From the NCBI RefSeq assembly GCF_042434095.1, contig NZ_JBHLUE010000026.1, positions 1 through 64,000 of the forward strand: a stretch of DNA of 64,000 nucleotides, in the 5' to 3' direction. Origin of the DNA: KBS50 sp042434095 (GTDB lineage: Bacteria; Actinomycetota; Actinomycetes; Mycobacteriales; Micromonosporaceae). The position numbers were made by a program, and so were the translations under genes. The notes beneath the pieces are model-generated. The model was not told where the DNA came from. It did not search any database and was given only the letters and a program-made list of their open reading frames with translations. How positions within the stretch are numbered: the stretch's first letter is position 1; each line of letters begins with the position of its first letter. Below, in pieces: positions 25,449-33,007 of this stretch.

Positions 25449-27068
25449 TCAGCGCGGCCCCTGCGGGCCGGCCGCTGGCGGCCGGGTGGTGCCCGGGGGT
25501 ACGGCGCTGCACACGGTGCCGCCGGCGGGCAGTGCTCCGTCGATCAGCACGGCGTCCACGGCCGTGTCGACGCACGGGCCGCTACTGCGGTACGACGTGT
25601 GTCCGACGCCCTCGCGGGTGAGCAGGACGGCACCCTTGAGCCGCTTAGCCGTGGCCTGCGCCCAGTAATACGGGGTGACGGGGTCCACCCGGCCGCCGAC
25701 CACCAGGATCGGCGGGGCGCCGGCGCCGGTGAGTTCCCGCGTGAACCGGTCCTTGTTCTCGACGGGCCACAGCGCGCAGTTGAGCGCGCTGTAGGCGGCC
25801 CGGCTGCCGAGCCGTTCGCCGCGTTCGGCGATCTTCTTCGCGGCGGCCTGATGCTGGGACAGGGCCCCCAGCTTCGGCCAGTCGGCGCACCGGACGGCGT
25901 TGTGCGCCTCCTGAAGGGTCGCGAACGGGCCGCCGAACGGCGCGACAGTGACCTTCGAGGCGACGAAGAACAGACCTGCGCCGTTGCCCTGTTGTGCCGC
26001 GAGCAGAGCCGCGGTGAGCACGGGCCAGAGTGCTCGGTTGCCCGCGGCGGCCCGTACCGCCTCCAGGGCCACCGCTCCGTCGAGGGTGCCGCCCGGCGAG
26101 AGGTCCTTTATCGGGGGGACCTTCAGCGGTGTGGCCTCTAGCTTGGTGACCAGGGCGTCGAGCGCGGCCTCGGGGTCACCGTTGCCGAAGGGGCACACCT
26201 GCACGCTCTCGGTACGGCAGGTGTGGAACCAGGCGTTGAGCGTCTCCTCGTTGGCGCGGGAGACCTCGTCCAGGAGCCTCAGCGGGTCGTTCTGCCATAG
26301 GTCGGTGTCCATCGGTGCGTCGATCACCATCTGGCGTACGCGGTCAGGAAACAGCGTGGCGTACATGGGACCCACCACCGTGCCGTAGGAGGCGCCGTAG
26401 AAGGTGATCTTGTCCTCGCCGAGCGCGGCGCGCACCTGGTCCAAGTCTCGGGCCACGTTGTCGGTGGACAGGCTTGCCAGGAACTCGGGGCTCTGATGGT
26501 CCAGGCAGCCCTTCGTGAAGGTGCGGGCGTCGGCGAGCAACTGGTCGAACGGCTTTCCACCCGGGATGCGCGGGTCCCGGTTCTCGGCCGCCTGCTCGGC
26601 CCGCTGCTCGTCGGTGAGGCAACGTACGGCGCCGGATTTCCCGACCCCGCGCGGGTCCATGCCGACGACGTCGAACCGGGCGACGACAGCAGGGGAGTAG
26701 GGGTTGGCGGCGTTGATGGACGCGACCGTCTCGGTGGCCAGCACGCCCGGGCCGCCCGGGTTGATGAGCAGGCTGCCGATCCGCCTGCCCGGGTCGGTGG
26801 CGCGGTGCCGGGTCACGGCGAGCGGGATCTGCGTGCCGTCGGGGTTCGAGTACTCCAGTGGCACCATGATGGTCGCGCAGTCGAGACCCTGCCCGCATTC
26901 CTTCCAGTCCATCGGCTTCGGGGTTGGCGCGGGTCGGTCCGGCGTGGGTGATACCTCCGTGTCGATTCCCGCGGTGCACCCGGTCAGGGCCAGCGCGGTG
27001 GCGGCCAGCGCCGTCGCGACCCGTAGGGGCACCGAGGGCACGGGAGTCCGTCGGAGTGAAATCGTCAT
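25449..27068 (-). CDS. Secreted alpha/beta-hydrolase lipoprotein, tripeptidyl aminopeptidase type
   Basis: 539 residues, ATG start. A lipoprotein signal ends in the lipobox LTGC near residue 31, so the mature protein is tethered outside the membrane. The alpha/beta-hydrolase fold follows: oxyanion region NPGGPGVLATE, a DPRGVGKS strand turn, nucleophile elbow GASYGT near residue 220, acid in GRVDPVTPYYWA, and catalytic His in GVGHTSYRSSGPCVD in the TAP C-terminal domain. Members release N-terminal peptides or hydrolyse esters in the cell envelope. The length is normal. Downstream is a strong terminator; upstream is only a broken LuxR gene. Confidence 0.92.
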   Translation of the reverse strand: MTISLRRTPVPSVPLRVATALAATALALTGCTAGIDTEVSPTPDRPAPTPKPMDWKECGQGLDCATIMVPLEYSNPDGTQIPLAVTRHRATDPGRRIGSLLINPGGPGVLATETVASINAANPYSPAVVARFDVVGMDPRGVGKSGAVRCLTDEQRAEQAAENRDPRIPGGKPFDQLLADARTFTKGCLDHQSPEFLASLSTDNVARDLDQVRAALGEDKITFYGASYGTVVGPMYATLFPDRVRQMVIDAPMDTDLWQNDPLRLLDEVSRANEETLNAWFHTCRTESVQVCPFGNGDPEAALDALVTKLEATPLKVPPIKDLSPGGTLDGAVALEAVRAAAGNRALWPVLTAALLAAQQGNGAGLFFVASKVTVAPFGGPFATLQEAHNAVRCADWPKLGALSQHQAAAKKIAERGERLGSRAAYSALNCALWPVENKDRFTRELTGAGAPPILVVGGRVDPVTPYYWAQATAKRLKGAVLLTREGVGHTSYRSSGPCVDTAVDAVLIDGALPAGGTVCSAVPPGTTRPPAAGPQGPR

Positions 27069-27245
27069 GACCTCGACGCTAGGCAGGCCAACCGGCTCCG
27101 GAATCCGGCCAAGGCATCCGATCGCCTAACCAAAGAAGGAGCGGGCCCTGTCCCCGGTAGCCTGTCGGCGGGGGTAGGACCGGCCGAAAGTCTACCTGGC
27201 GGGACGAGTCCCGGCGGGTCACCGGGCAGGAGCAGCGTGGTGCGA

Positions 27246-27466
27246 TCACTGCGAGGGGACGGGCCCCGCCCCACGCAGGAGCAGTGCCACCTGCACGCGG
27301 TTGTTGAGGTCCAGCTTGGTGAGGATCGCCGACAGGTGGCTCTTGACGGCCGCCAGGCTGAGATGGTGCCTCGCGGCGATCTGTGCGTTCGTCCGTCCAA
27401 CGCCGATCTCGGTTGCGACGGTCCGCTCCCGGGCCGCGAGAACGTCGAGACGACGTCGGTCGACGC
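27246..27466 (-). pseudogene. LuxR/NarL response regulator, C-terminal fragment
   Basis: The minus strand encodes the helix-turn-helix domain: LAARERTVATEIGVGRTNAQ, IAARHHLSLAAVKSHLSAIL, TKLDLNNRVQVALL. This is the typical four-helix LuxR end with the recognition helix intact. The receiver domain is missing; at 27467 the sequence switches abruptly to a duplicated piece of another gene in opposite orientation. It is probably a deletion or rearrangement remnant. The adjacent hydrolase may once have been under its control. Confidence 0.75.
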
Positions 27467-27630
27467 CCGGGCATCGACCTGACCGACCCGGCCGACAAGC
27501 TGCCGACCCTGTGGTTCCAGTAGTCCGGCGACGAGGAGCCACGCCAGCGCTGGCACCACGACCTGTGGATCGATCCGGCCGAGGTGCGACCCCGTATTGA
27601 CGCCGCTATCGCGGCGGGGGGTCGTCGCCG
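27467..27630 (+). pseudogene. Inverted duplicate of part of the pterin dehydratase/VOC gene
   Basis: The plus strand reads PGIDLTDPADKLPTLWFQ, an in-frame TAG, then RQRWHHDLWIDPAEVRPRID. This is over 90% identical by eye to 29360-29522 on the other strand. The copy has a premature stop and no start. It joins a LuxR fragment on the left. No gene follows until 27854; a short minus-strand frame with TWEFKLVVDGVFHPPDYP at about 27640-27710 is not assignable. Confidence 0.7.
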
Positions 27631-27853
27631 GCCCTCAGGGACGGGGTAATCCGGCGGATGAAAGACGCCGTCGACCACGAGTTTGAACTCCCACGTCATC
27701 GATCGATACAAGCGCGGCAGCTTGCCCGTTTGTGACGCCGGCGTCTGGGCGGGGGCCTGCGGGCGGCGACCTTCTCCGGTTCGCAGATGACCCGTTTAGG
27801 GCCCCTCATGGCGCGCCCTCGCAGCGGGTTAGGGGTAAGGAACGTACCCCTCG

Positions 27854-28843
27854 TTACCCATCGAACCTGACGGACGTCCCGCGGTACACGTGGGTTTGGT
27901 GCCAGTCGAGGTAGGCGCGCTGGGGTGGCAGAGCGTCGGCGGGCAGGAGGAGACGTTCGGCCAGGGGCGGTCGGCCGAACGCTGCCTGTAGGGCTGGGTC
28001 GGCGTCGGCCCTACGGTGCAGGTCGGTGTGGATGTGGATGCGCAGGCCGCCGTTGACGGTGAGTAGACCGGTGTCGAACGCAACGTCGTGCGTGGGGCAG
28101 GCAGTGAGGCCGTTGGCGACATCGAGGCGTTCATGCGCGTTGCTTTTCCGCCACGGCTTGATGTGAGATGCGACGAGCATCCGCGGGGCCCGTCGGTCAT
28201 CGACGGTAACGGCAAGGCCGCAGAACACGCAGCGGTGATCGTGATTGCGTAGTACGTCGCGGGCGAAGCGGTGCTGCCCGACGCGCGCTGCGGCGATCAG
28301 GAGCAGCTCGGTCAACCGGTCGGTGATGTCAGGGTGCTCCGTCTGGACGGCGTCGGCAATGTCGGTGGTACTCAGCTCCTCCTGGCCGAGGAGGATCAGC
28401 GGCGCGTCGTCGTGTTCCAGGTATAGGAAGTCGGGCAGGTCGTCCTCCGTGACACCGACGTCACGGGCCGCCCGCACGATGATTCGATACACGTTCGCCA
28501 GCTCGTCCTGACCGCCAAGCAGACGGGCGGCGACCTCCACCTCGTGTCGGGCACCGTTGCGGCGGCTACCGTCGAGATTGGCCATCTTCGCCAGGATGCT
28601 GCTGTTCGGACGCTTGAACAGCCGCGCCAGGCTGGGGACCGGCTCCTCGGCACGGTGCGCCGTTGACCCGCCGTAGCGGCGGTGGTTGACCAGCAGGCTC
28701 GCGGCCAAGCACAACAGCGTCTCCACCGGGGTAAAGGCGACCTGCCGGCCGCCCTCGACAGCCCGCGAACGCACGACGACGGAGCGCCATTGCGTACGAG
28801 CCGCCGACGGGGTGATCGCGAGATAGTCCGCCGCCGTAGGCAT
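27854..28843 (-). CDS. HNH endonuclease-family protein
   Basis: 329 residues, ATG start. The C-terminal third is an HNH nuclease of the restriction-associated type: CVFCGL (zinc or structural Cys pair), then ASHIKPWRKSNAHERLDVAN with the catalytic His, then GLTACPTHDVAFDTGLLTV with the second His. The N-terminal 200 residues are helical, with SLLVNHRRYGG and SLARLFKRPNSSILAKMANL, a pattern common in actinomycete HNH proteins of unknown target specificity. No methyltransferase is nearby, so a classic restriction system is not supported. It is followed by a rearranged region and preceded by an IS3 relic. Confidence 0.88.
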   Translation of the reverse strand: MPTAADYLAITPSAARTQWRSVVVRSRAVEGGRQVAFTPVETLLCLAASLLVNHRRYGGSTAHRAEEPVPSLARLFKRPNSSILAKMANLDGSRRNGARHEVEVAARLLGGQDELANVYRIIVRAARDVGVTEDDLPDFLYLEHDDAPLILLGQEELSTTDIADAVQTEHPDITDRLTELLLIAAARVGQHRFARDVLRNHDHRCVFCGLAVTVDDRRAPRMLVASHIKPWRKSNAHERLDVANGLTACPTHDVAFDTGLLTVNGGLRIHIHTDLHRRADADPALQAAFGRPPLAERLLLPADALPPQRAYLDWHQTHVYRGTSVRFDG

Positions 28844-29007
28844 TCACCCTCCCACGCGAGCGAGTCAACAGACTCAGCGTAGATCATCAGCGGATCGGCG
28901 TGCCGCGCATTCTTGGCGCGACCGCGTGCCATGCTTCCATGTCGCGATCCGGTCAGCACCGGTGGCGCCGGGTCAGACACCCCCAAGCCAAGCGCAATGC
29001 GCACCTT

Positions 29008-29226
29008 TGAACCGCCCCGGATCTTGTAGAGATTTGCCCGCTTGAGAAGGATGGAGAGATGGCAGGAACGAAGCCGTATCCGCAGGAGCTGCGGGAGCGG
29101 GCGGTGCGGATGGTCGCGGAGGTGCGGCCGAACTACGAGTCGGACTGGGTGGTGATCACGGCGGTGCCAGCCCGGCTCGGGATCGGCACGGCCGGGACGT
29201 TGCGTAAGTGGGTCCGGACGTAGCTC
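29008..29226 (+). mobile_element. IS3-family relic with truncated OrfA
   Basis: The left end resembles the IS3 terminal repeat (tgaaccgccccgg, 29008-29020). A 54-residue frame starts at ATG 29059 after GGATGGAGAG and encodes PYPQELRERAVRMVAEVRP, VITAVPARLGIGTAGTLRKW, the helix-turn-helix of OrfA, then stops at 29221-29223. The rest of OrfA and all of OrfB are gone. It abuts the end of the pterin dehydratase/VOC gene. Confidence 0.75.
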
Positions 29227-29916
29227 TTGAGGTTGGTGATCGACGAGCCGTGGATCGTGTCGAGTAGTCGTCGCGGCTCTGCCAGGTGCACAGGCAGATC
29301 TGCCGTCCGGGTCGGCCAGGACCCAGTACGCCGGGGCCCGCTCGTCGCTGACCAGGCGTCCACCCGCCGCGATCGCGGCATCAATACGGGGTCGCACCTT
29401 GGCCGGATCGATCCACAGGTCGTGGTGCCAGCGCTGGCGCGGTTCCTCGTGGCCGGACTGCTGGAACCACAGGGTCGGCAGCTTGTCGGCCGGGTCGGTC
29501 AGGTCGATGCCCGGGTCGGAGTTATCGGCCTGGACCAGCCCGAACACTGCCTCCCAGAACGGCATCACCCGGCTGCGGTCCGGCGTGTCCAGGGCGATGT
29601 CGAGTCGGGACACCGGGCCGCTGGACGGGCGCAGGCCGGCGTCCGCGGCCAGGGCGCTGATGGCGCGGGCCAGCTGCACGTCGCGGGCGGTCACGCCCCG
29701 CTTATCCTGGCTGTTCAGCCGGACGTCCACGTGGCTGTAGCGCAGGTTGACGTTGGGGTGGTGGCCGACCTGATCGGCGGCGGCACCCATGGCGGCAACG
29801 AGCGCCAGCCCGGTCGCGAAGTCCGGCGTGGCGATCCGTGTCTCCAGGCTGTCATAGAAGCAGGCCCAGCCGATGAGGCCCTCGCTGGCGATCTGCTCTC
29901 CGGTCAGACTGGTCAT
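29227..29916 (-). pseudogene. Pterin-4a-carbinolamine dehydratase fused to VOC domain, frameshifted at the end
   Basis: From ATG 29916: residues 1-95 are a PCD domain (DQVGHHPNVNLRYSHVDVRL carries the His pair and later His of the active site). Residues 105-215 are a glyoxalase-like VOC domain ending AYWVLADPDGR. PCD dehydrates 4a-hydroxytetrahydrobiopterin; the fusion is known in actinomycetes. After ADPDG the natural end (QICLCTWQSRDD) continues one base out of frame, then meets the IS3 relic. So at least the C terminus is damaged; the PCD part could still be made. A 160-base inverted copy lies at 27467. Confidence 0.75.
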
Positions 29917-30268
29917 GTGCCCATGCTGGACGATACGGGGCAGCGCGACGAGTACAGGTGTCCGGCCGGTCGGGGTAACTTCAGTCCCGGCCTGCTGGCA
30001 ACCCTTCGCCGGGATCGGCCGGGCCGGCCGTACCCTCGCGTGCGCCGGAGGCAGCGACGGGGGCGGACGTTTGCTCAACAGCTCGGCTTTGCTGAAGCTT
30101 GCAGCCACGGAGCGTCACGGAGGCCACCTACTGTGCCGTCCGCGAAGACATCGCCGGCGTGCTTCAGAAGGTTCACCGCCTCAAGGCGCTGCCCGCGTCG
30201 CCCAGTTGCCGCCGCGCTACAAGCCAATGTCCGTGCTAGCCGGGCGCTGCTGACCGAGGAGGACGACC
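29917..30268. other. Stretch without a recognisable gene
   Basis: About 350 bases. No frame on either strand shows a family pattern or a ribosome site with a sensible start. Confidence 0.5.
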
Positions 30269-30973
30269 CTGAACACCCGTCGCTGGAACGGTGCTGTTCG
30301 CCGGTTCCTGGTACCGGCACTGCCCGGCCAGTGGGCGGTCGCCGGCGGCGCGTTGATCCGGGGCGAAGTCGGTTGGACCGTCCAGCAGATCGTGCTCCGG
30401 CCGTCCCGACACGCCCCGGCGGTGCGGCTCGACGCGGTGGTCCAGTTCCTGGCCACCCCGCGGGTCAACGGCTACACCTGCGCGGTGCCGCTAACTGGCG
30501 CGTGGGACGAGCCGGCCTCCGTGGACGACTACGAACCCGTGATGGCTGCGATGACCCGGGCGATCCTGGTGCAGGGCGCGCCCTTCCTCGACCGGTACGG
30601 CAGCCTCGACGGCTACCTCGACCACCTGCGCGATCAGGCGGCGCCGGACCCCGCGCTCGGTGTCGACTGGCTGGATATGAACACCGCCGAGGAGCTGACC
30701 TACCTGCACCTGGTCCGTGGCGACCTGGCGGCGGCGGCCGACGCGGCGCAGGAGGCGGAGCGCTCCGCCGACGAGGACCGGCGGCACCCCATCCCGAGCC
30801 TGTGGGTCCAGCGGGGGCTGGATCGGGTACGCCAGGTGATGGCGATCGCCCGAAGGAACCCCGACGAGGCACGGTCACTGCTGGCCAGGAACGCTGCCTC
30901 CGCCGCGGCCGCGCTGGCACTACCCGAGCCGACGCCCGGGGCCGGCTTCCCGTCGAAGGGTGACGGCCGATAG
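30269..30973 (+). CDS. Hypothetical protein, possible CTG start
   Basis: About 234 residues. Coding sense clearly begins before the first standard start: LNTRRWNGAVRRFLVPALPG and QWAVAGGAL read on from CTG 30269, which is preceded by GAGGAGG at a good distance; an in-frame TGA lies just upstream. No ATG, GTG or TTG is available until TTG 30353. The protein has a beta-rich N-terminal domain (about 1-90) and an acidic helical C-terminal half (DLAAAADAAQEAERSADEDR). No membrane segment, and the family is not recognised. It may be annotated short, from 30353. Confidence 0.6.
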   Translation: MNTRRWNGAVRRFLVPALPGQWAVAGGALIRGEVGWTVQQIVLRPSRHAPAVRLDAVVQFLATPRVNGYTCAVPLTGAWDEPASVDDYEPVMAAMTRAILVQGAPFLDRYGSLDGYLDHLRDQAAPDPALGVDWLDMNTAEELTYLHLVRGDLAAAADAAQEAERSADEDRRHPIPSLWVQRGLDRVRQVMAIARRNPDEARSLLARNAASAAAALALPEPTPGAGFPSKGDGR

Positions 30974-31019
30974 GGCGGCCGCCTCGATCTCCAGGCAGGG
31001 ACTGTAGAGGCAGAATCGC

Positions 31020-31379
31020 CTACGCCAGTTCAGCCTGATGGGCGGCGGCCCACTGGGCGAGGCTCGCGAGGGGACCGGTCGCCAGCGACTCACCCAGCGA
31101 GGACAACCGGTAGACGGCGCCGGGGGGCGGGCACGGCGGCCGATCCGTGTCCGAGATCTTCATGACCAGTCCTCGTGACCGCAGTCGCCGCAACGACTCG
31201 GTCAGCACCTTGTCGCTGATGCCGCCGATGCGATCGAGCAGGTCCTTGCGCCTCAGCGGCCCCGGGCGCAGCGCCGACAGCACGACGGGATCCCACGAGT
31301 GGCTGAGCAACTCCGCCGCCGCCCGCACATGGCAGTCGGCCACGAACGTCTGGCAATCCCCGTCGAGCATGGGATCCAT
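31020..31379 (-). CDS. HxlR-family transcriptional regulator
   Basis: 119 residues, ATG start. Winged-helix HxlR features: a Cys near the N terminus (DGDCQTF), HSWDPVVLSALRPGPLRRKD, LLDRIGGISDKVLTESLRRL as helix-turn-helix, SRGLVMKI in the wing, and YRLSSLGESL near the end. HxlR/YodB-type proteins sense quinones, aldehydes or oxidants, often through that Cys. It is divergent from the reductase gene, with 83 bases between the starts, so it probably controls itself and that gene. Confidence 0.9.
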   Translation of the reverse strand: MDPMLDGDCQTFVADCHVRAAAELLSHSWDPVVLSALRPGPLRRKDLLDRIGGISDKVLTESLRRLRSRGLVMKISDTDRPPCPPPGAVYRLSSLGESLATGPLASLAQWAAAHQAELA

Positions 31380-31462
31380 ACTCCCGTCGTTGTCCTACCA
31401 GTCGGTAGGAACGTCCTTCGTAGCGTGGCGTGCAGTACCCATTTGACGCGAAGGAGATTGCT

Positions 31463-32125
31463 GTGCGGGTGGGAATCCTCGGCACCGGCGCCCTGGCCCG
31501 AAGTCTGGGCCGGGTGTGGTCGGGCGCCGGTCACTCGGTGCGGATAACCGGCCGTGACCCGAAACATGCCGCGGCGGCGGCCGAGCAGATCGGTCTCGGC
31601 GCCGGCGTGGTCGATCCGGCGAGGTTCGCATCGCAGGTCGACGTGGTGGTGGTCGCCGTTGCCTGGGACGGGCTGCGGGAGGCGTTGGCCCTGGTTGGCG
31701 CGGACCAGGGGACGCTGGCCGGAAAAACGGTCATCGACTGCACCAACGCGGTCGACTACGCGACCGGCGAGTTGAAGCCCGGGTCCGCCTCGGCGGCGGA
31801 GTTGGTGGCCGGTACGGCGGTCGGCGCCCACGCCGTCAAGGCGCTGCACCTGTTCGCGGGAACGTCGTGGCCGTATGCCGGGCCGCAGGACCGGGCGCCC
31901 GTGGTGGTGATCTGCGGCGACGCGCCGGACGCCGTCGAGCAGGCCTCGGCGCTGATCCGGGATCTCGGCGGCCGGCCGGCGCTGATCGCCGGCCTGGCCG
32001 GCGCCGGGCAGGCAGAGGAGGCAGCCGGATTCGTCATGCGGGTCGTCGCGGCCGGCCACAACCCCCGGTTCGCCGTACCCGACGTGGACCCGGCCCCGTC
32101 GGGGACCGCGGCCACCGGCGGCTGA
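31463..32125 (+). CDS. NADPH-dependent F420 reductase-like oxidoreductase
   Basis: 220 residues from GTG 31463, chosen because AAGGAG lies 8 bases upstream. A Rossmann nucleotide-binding site sits at the start (VGILGTGALARSLGRVWSGA), followed by ITGRD, where the Arg favours NADP(H). The pattern VDVVVVAVAWDGLREALA, KTVIDCTNAVDYATGE and AHAVKALHLFAG fits the F420:NADP oxidoreductase/ProC-like family used in actinomycetes. Short size (about 210-220 residues) is normal. The divergent HxlR gene suggests induction by reactive electrophiles. Whether F420 is the true partner cannot be told from sequence. Confidence 0.82.
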   Translation: MRVGILGTGALARSLGRVWSGAGHSVRITGRDPKHAAAAAEQIGLGAGVVDPARFASQVDVVVVAVAWDGLREALALVGADQGTLAGKTVIDCTNAVDYATGELKPGSASAAELVAGTAVGAHAVKALHLFAGTSWPYAGPQDRAPVVVICGDAPDAVEQASALIRDLGGRPALIAGLAGAGQAEEAAGFVMRVVAAGHNPRFAVPDVDPAPSGTAATGG

Positions 32126-32357
32126 ATCGCCGGGCGAGGGCGGGGCGGTGTCTGGTGCCGGGCCGCCCTCGGCCGGACGTCCTGGAACGTGGTAAGCCTG
32201 TCGAGCAGGTCGGCGCGGTCGGGGCCGGTTGCGGTGTTGAGGGCCTCGAGGATGGTGAGAGGCTACGCATCTCGTCGAGGAGAGCGGCGTCACCGAGGGT
32301 GAGCGCATCCACGATTTCCGGCGCGCCGGGTCGCCGGGCGCGGTGTGGATCGATCAT
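32126..32357 (-). pseudogene. Possible small gene with a frameshift
   Basis: From ATG 32357 the minus strand reads PGAPEIVDALTLGDAALLDE and then, one frame over from about 32270, LTILEALNTATGPDRADLLD and RLTTFQDVRPRAARHQ. Both parts have coherent codon use and join at a base-number error. No family is recognised. It may be a decayed regulator or a sequencing or indel artefact. Confidence 0.3.
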
Positions 32358-32404
32358 GTGCTACGGTGGCCGAGTTGCAGTTTTGATTTCCGTAGACGTT
32401 TTCC

Positions 32405-32450
32405 GGCGCCTGATGGGGCATCTGAAACCCATCCAGGCGCCTTTCGTTTT
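32405..32450 (+). promoter_or_regulatory. Terminator-like hairpin in the cold shock gene leader
   Basis: GGCGCCTG-ATGGG (32405-32417) pairs with CCCAT-c-CAGGCGCC (32428-32441), followed by tttcgtttt. It lies 85 bases before the cspA-like start codon. A hairpin plus U-run in a leader suggests attenuation or a cold-responsive structure. It could also be the end of an upstream transcript. Confidence 0.5.
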
Positions 32451-32534
32451 CGTGTCGTTTCGACGCGGGTGATCAACGCGGCGGCGTAAGGGTCCGCACA
32501 GTGCGGCCTCCGACTGGCCTGCGAAGGAGCAGAC

Positions 32535-32738
32535 ATGACTACAGGCACCGTGAAGTGGTTCAACGCCGACAAGGGCTTCGGCTTCATCACCCCGGACGAC
32601 GGCGGCGCCGACGTCTTCGCCCACTTCTCCGCGATCTCGACGAGCGGCTTCCGCAGCCTCGACGAGAACCAGAAGGTGGAGTTCGACATCACCCAGGGCC
32701 AGAAGGGCCCGCAGGCGGAGAACATCCGCCCGCTCTGA
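32535..32738 (+). CDS. Cold shock protein, CspA family
   Basis: 67 residues from ATG 32535, with GAAGGAG 8 bases upstream. It is a single OB-fold RNA-binding domain: GTVKWFNADKGFGFITPDDG contains RNP1 (KGFGFI) and VFAHFSAI contains RNP2. Csp proteins bind single-stranded RNA in the cytoplasm as chaperones. Length is exactly that of the family. It has a long leader with a hairpin and a perfect downstream terminator, so it is monocistronic. Confidence 0.95.
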   Translation: MTTGTVKWFNADKGFGFITPDDGGADVFAHFSAISTSGFRSLDENQKVEFDITQGQKGPQAENIRPL

Positions 32739-32752
32739 TTCAGATTCCCCGA

Positions 32753-32786
32753 AACGGCGGCCCGACTGGTTCAGCGGGCCGCCGTT
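32753..32786 (+). terminator. Perfect 12-bp terminator after the cold shock gene
   Basis: AACGGCGGCCCG (32753-32764) pairs with CGGGCCGCCGTT (32775-32786), with a 10-base loop. It starts 14 bases beyond the stop codon. The stretch 32787-33007 after it holds no gene. Confidence 0.85.
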
Positions 32787-33007
32787 CGGCGTCTCGTCCC
32801 CTCACCCCGGCACGTCCCCATGCCTGTCCTTCCTATCCCACGGTTCGCGGTGCCTCAGGTATGCGCACATCTGCCGCAGACGTCGCGTGTCACTTCCCAT
32901 AGAGGAACCCAGGGCAGCATGGCGGACATCGGCCCGTCCCTCACCAATCCGGCGGACGGCCGGACGGTGTGGACCACGGGTTCCGAGCCGCTGCGGCCCG
33001 ATCACGG

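Noticed and set aside
32787..33007. Possible short gene between the cold shock terminator and the histidine kinase
   Set aside because: No frame has a start with a ribosome site; content looks random.
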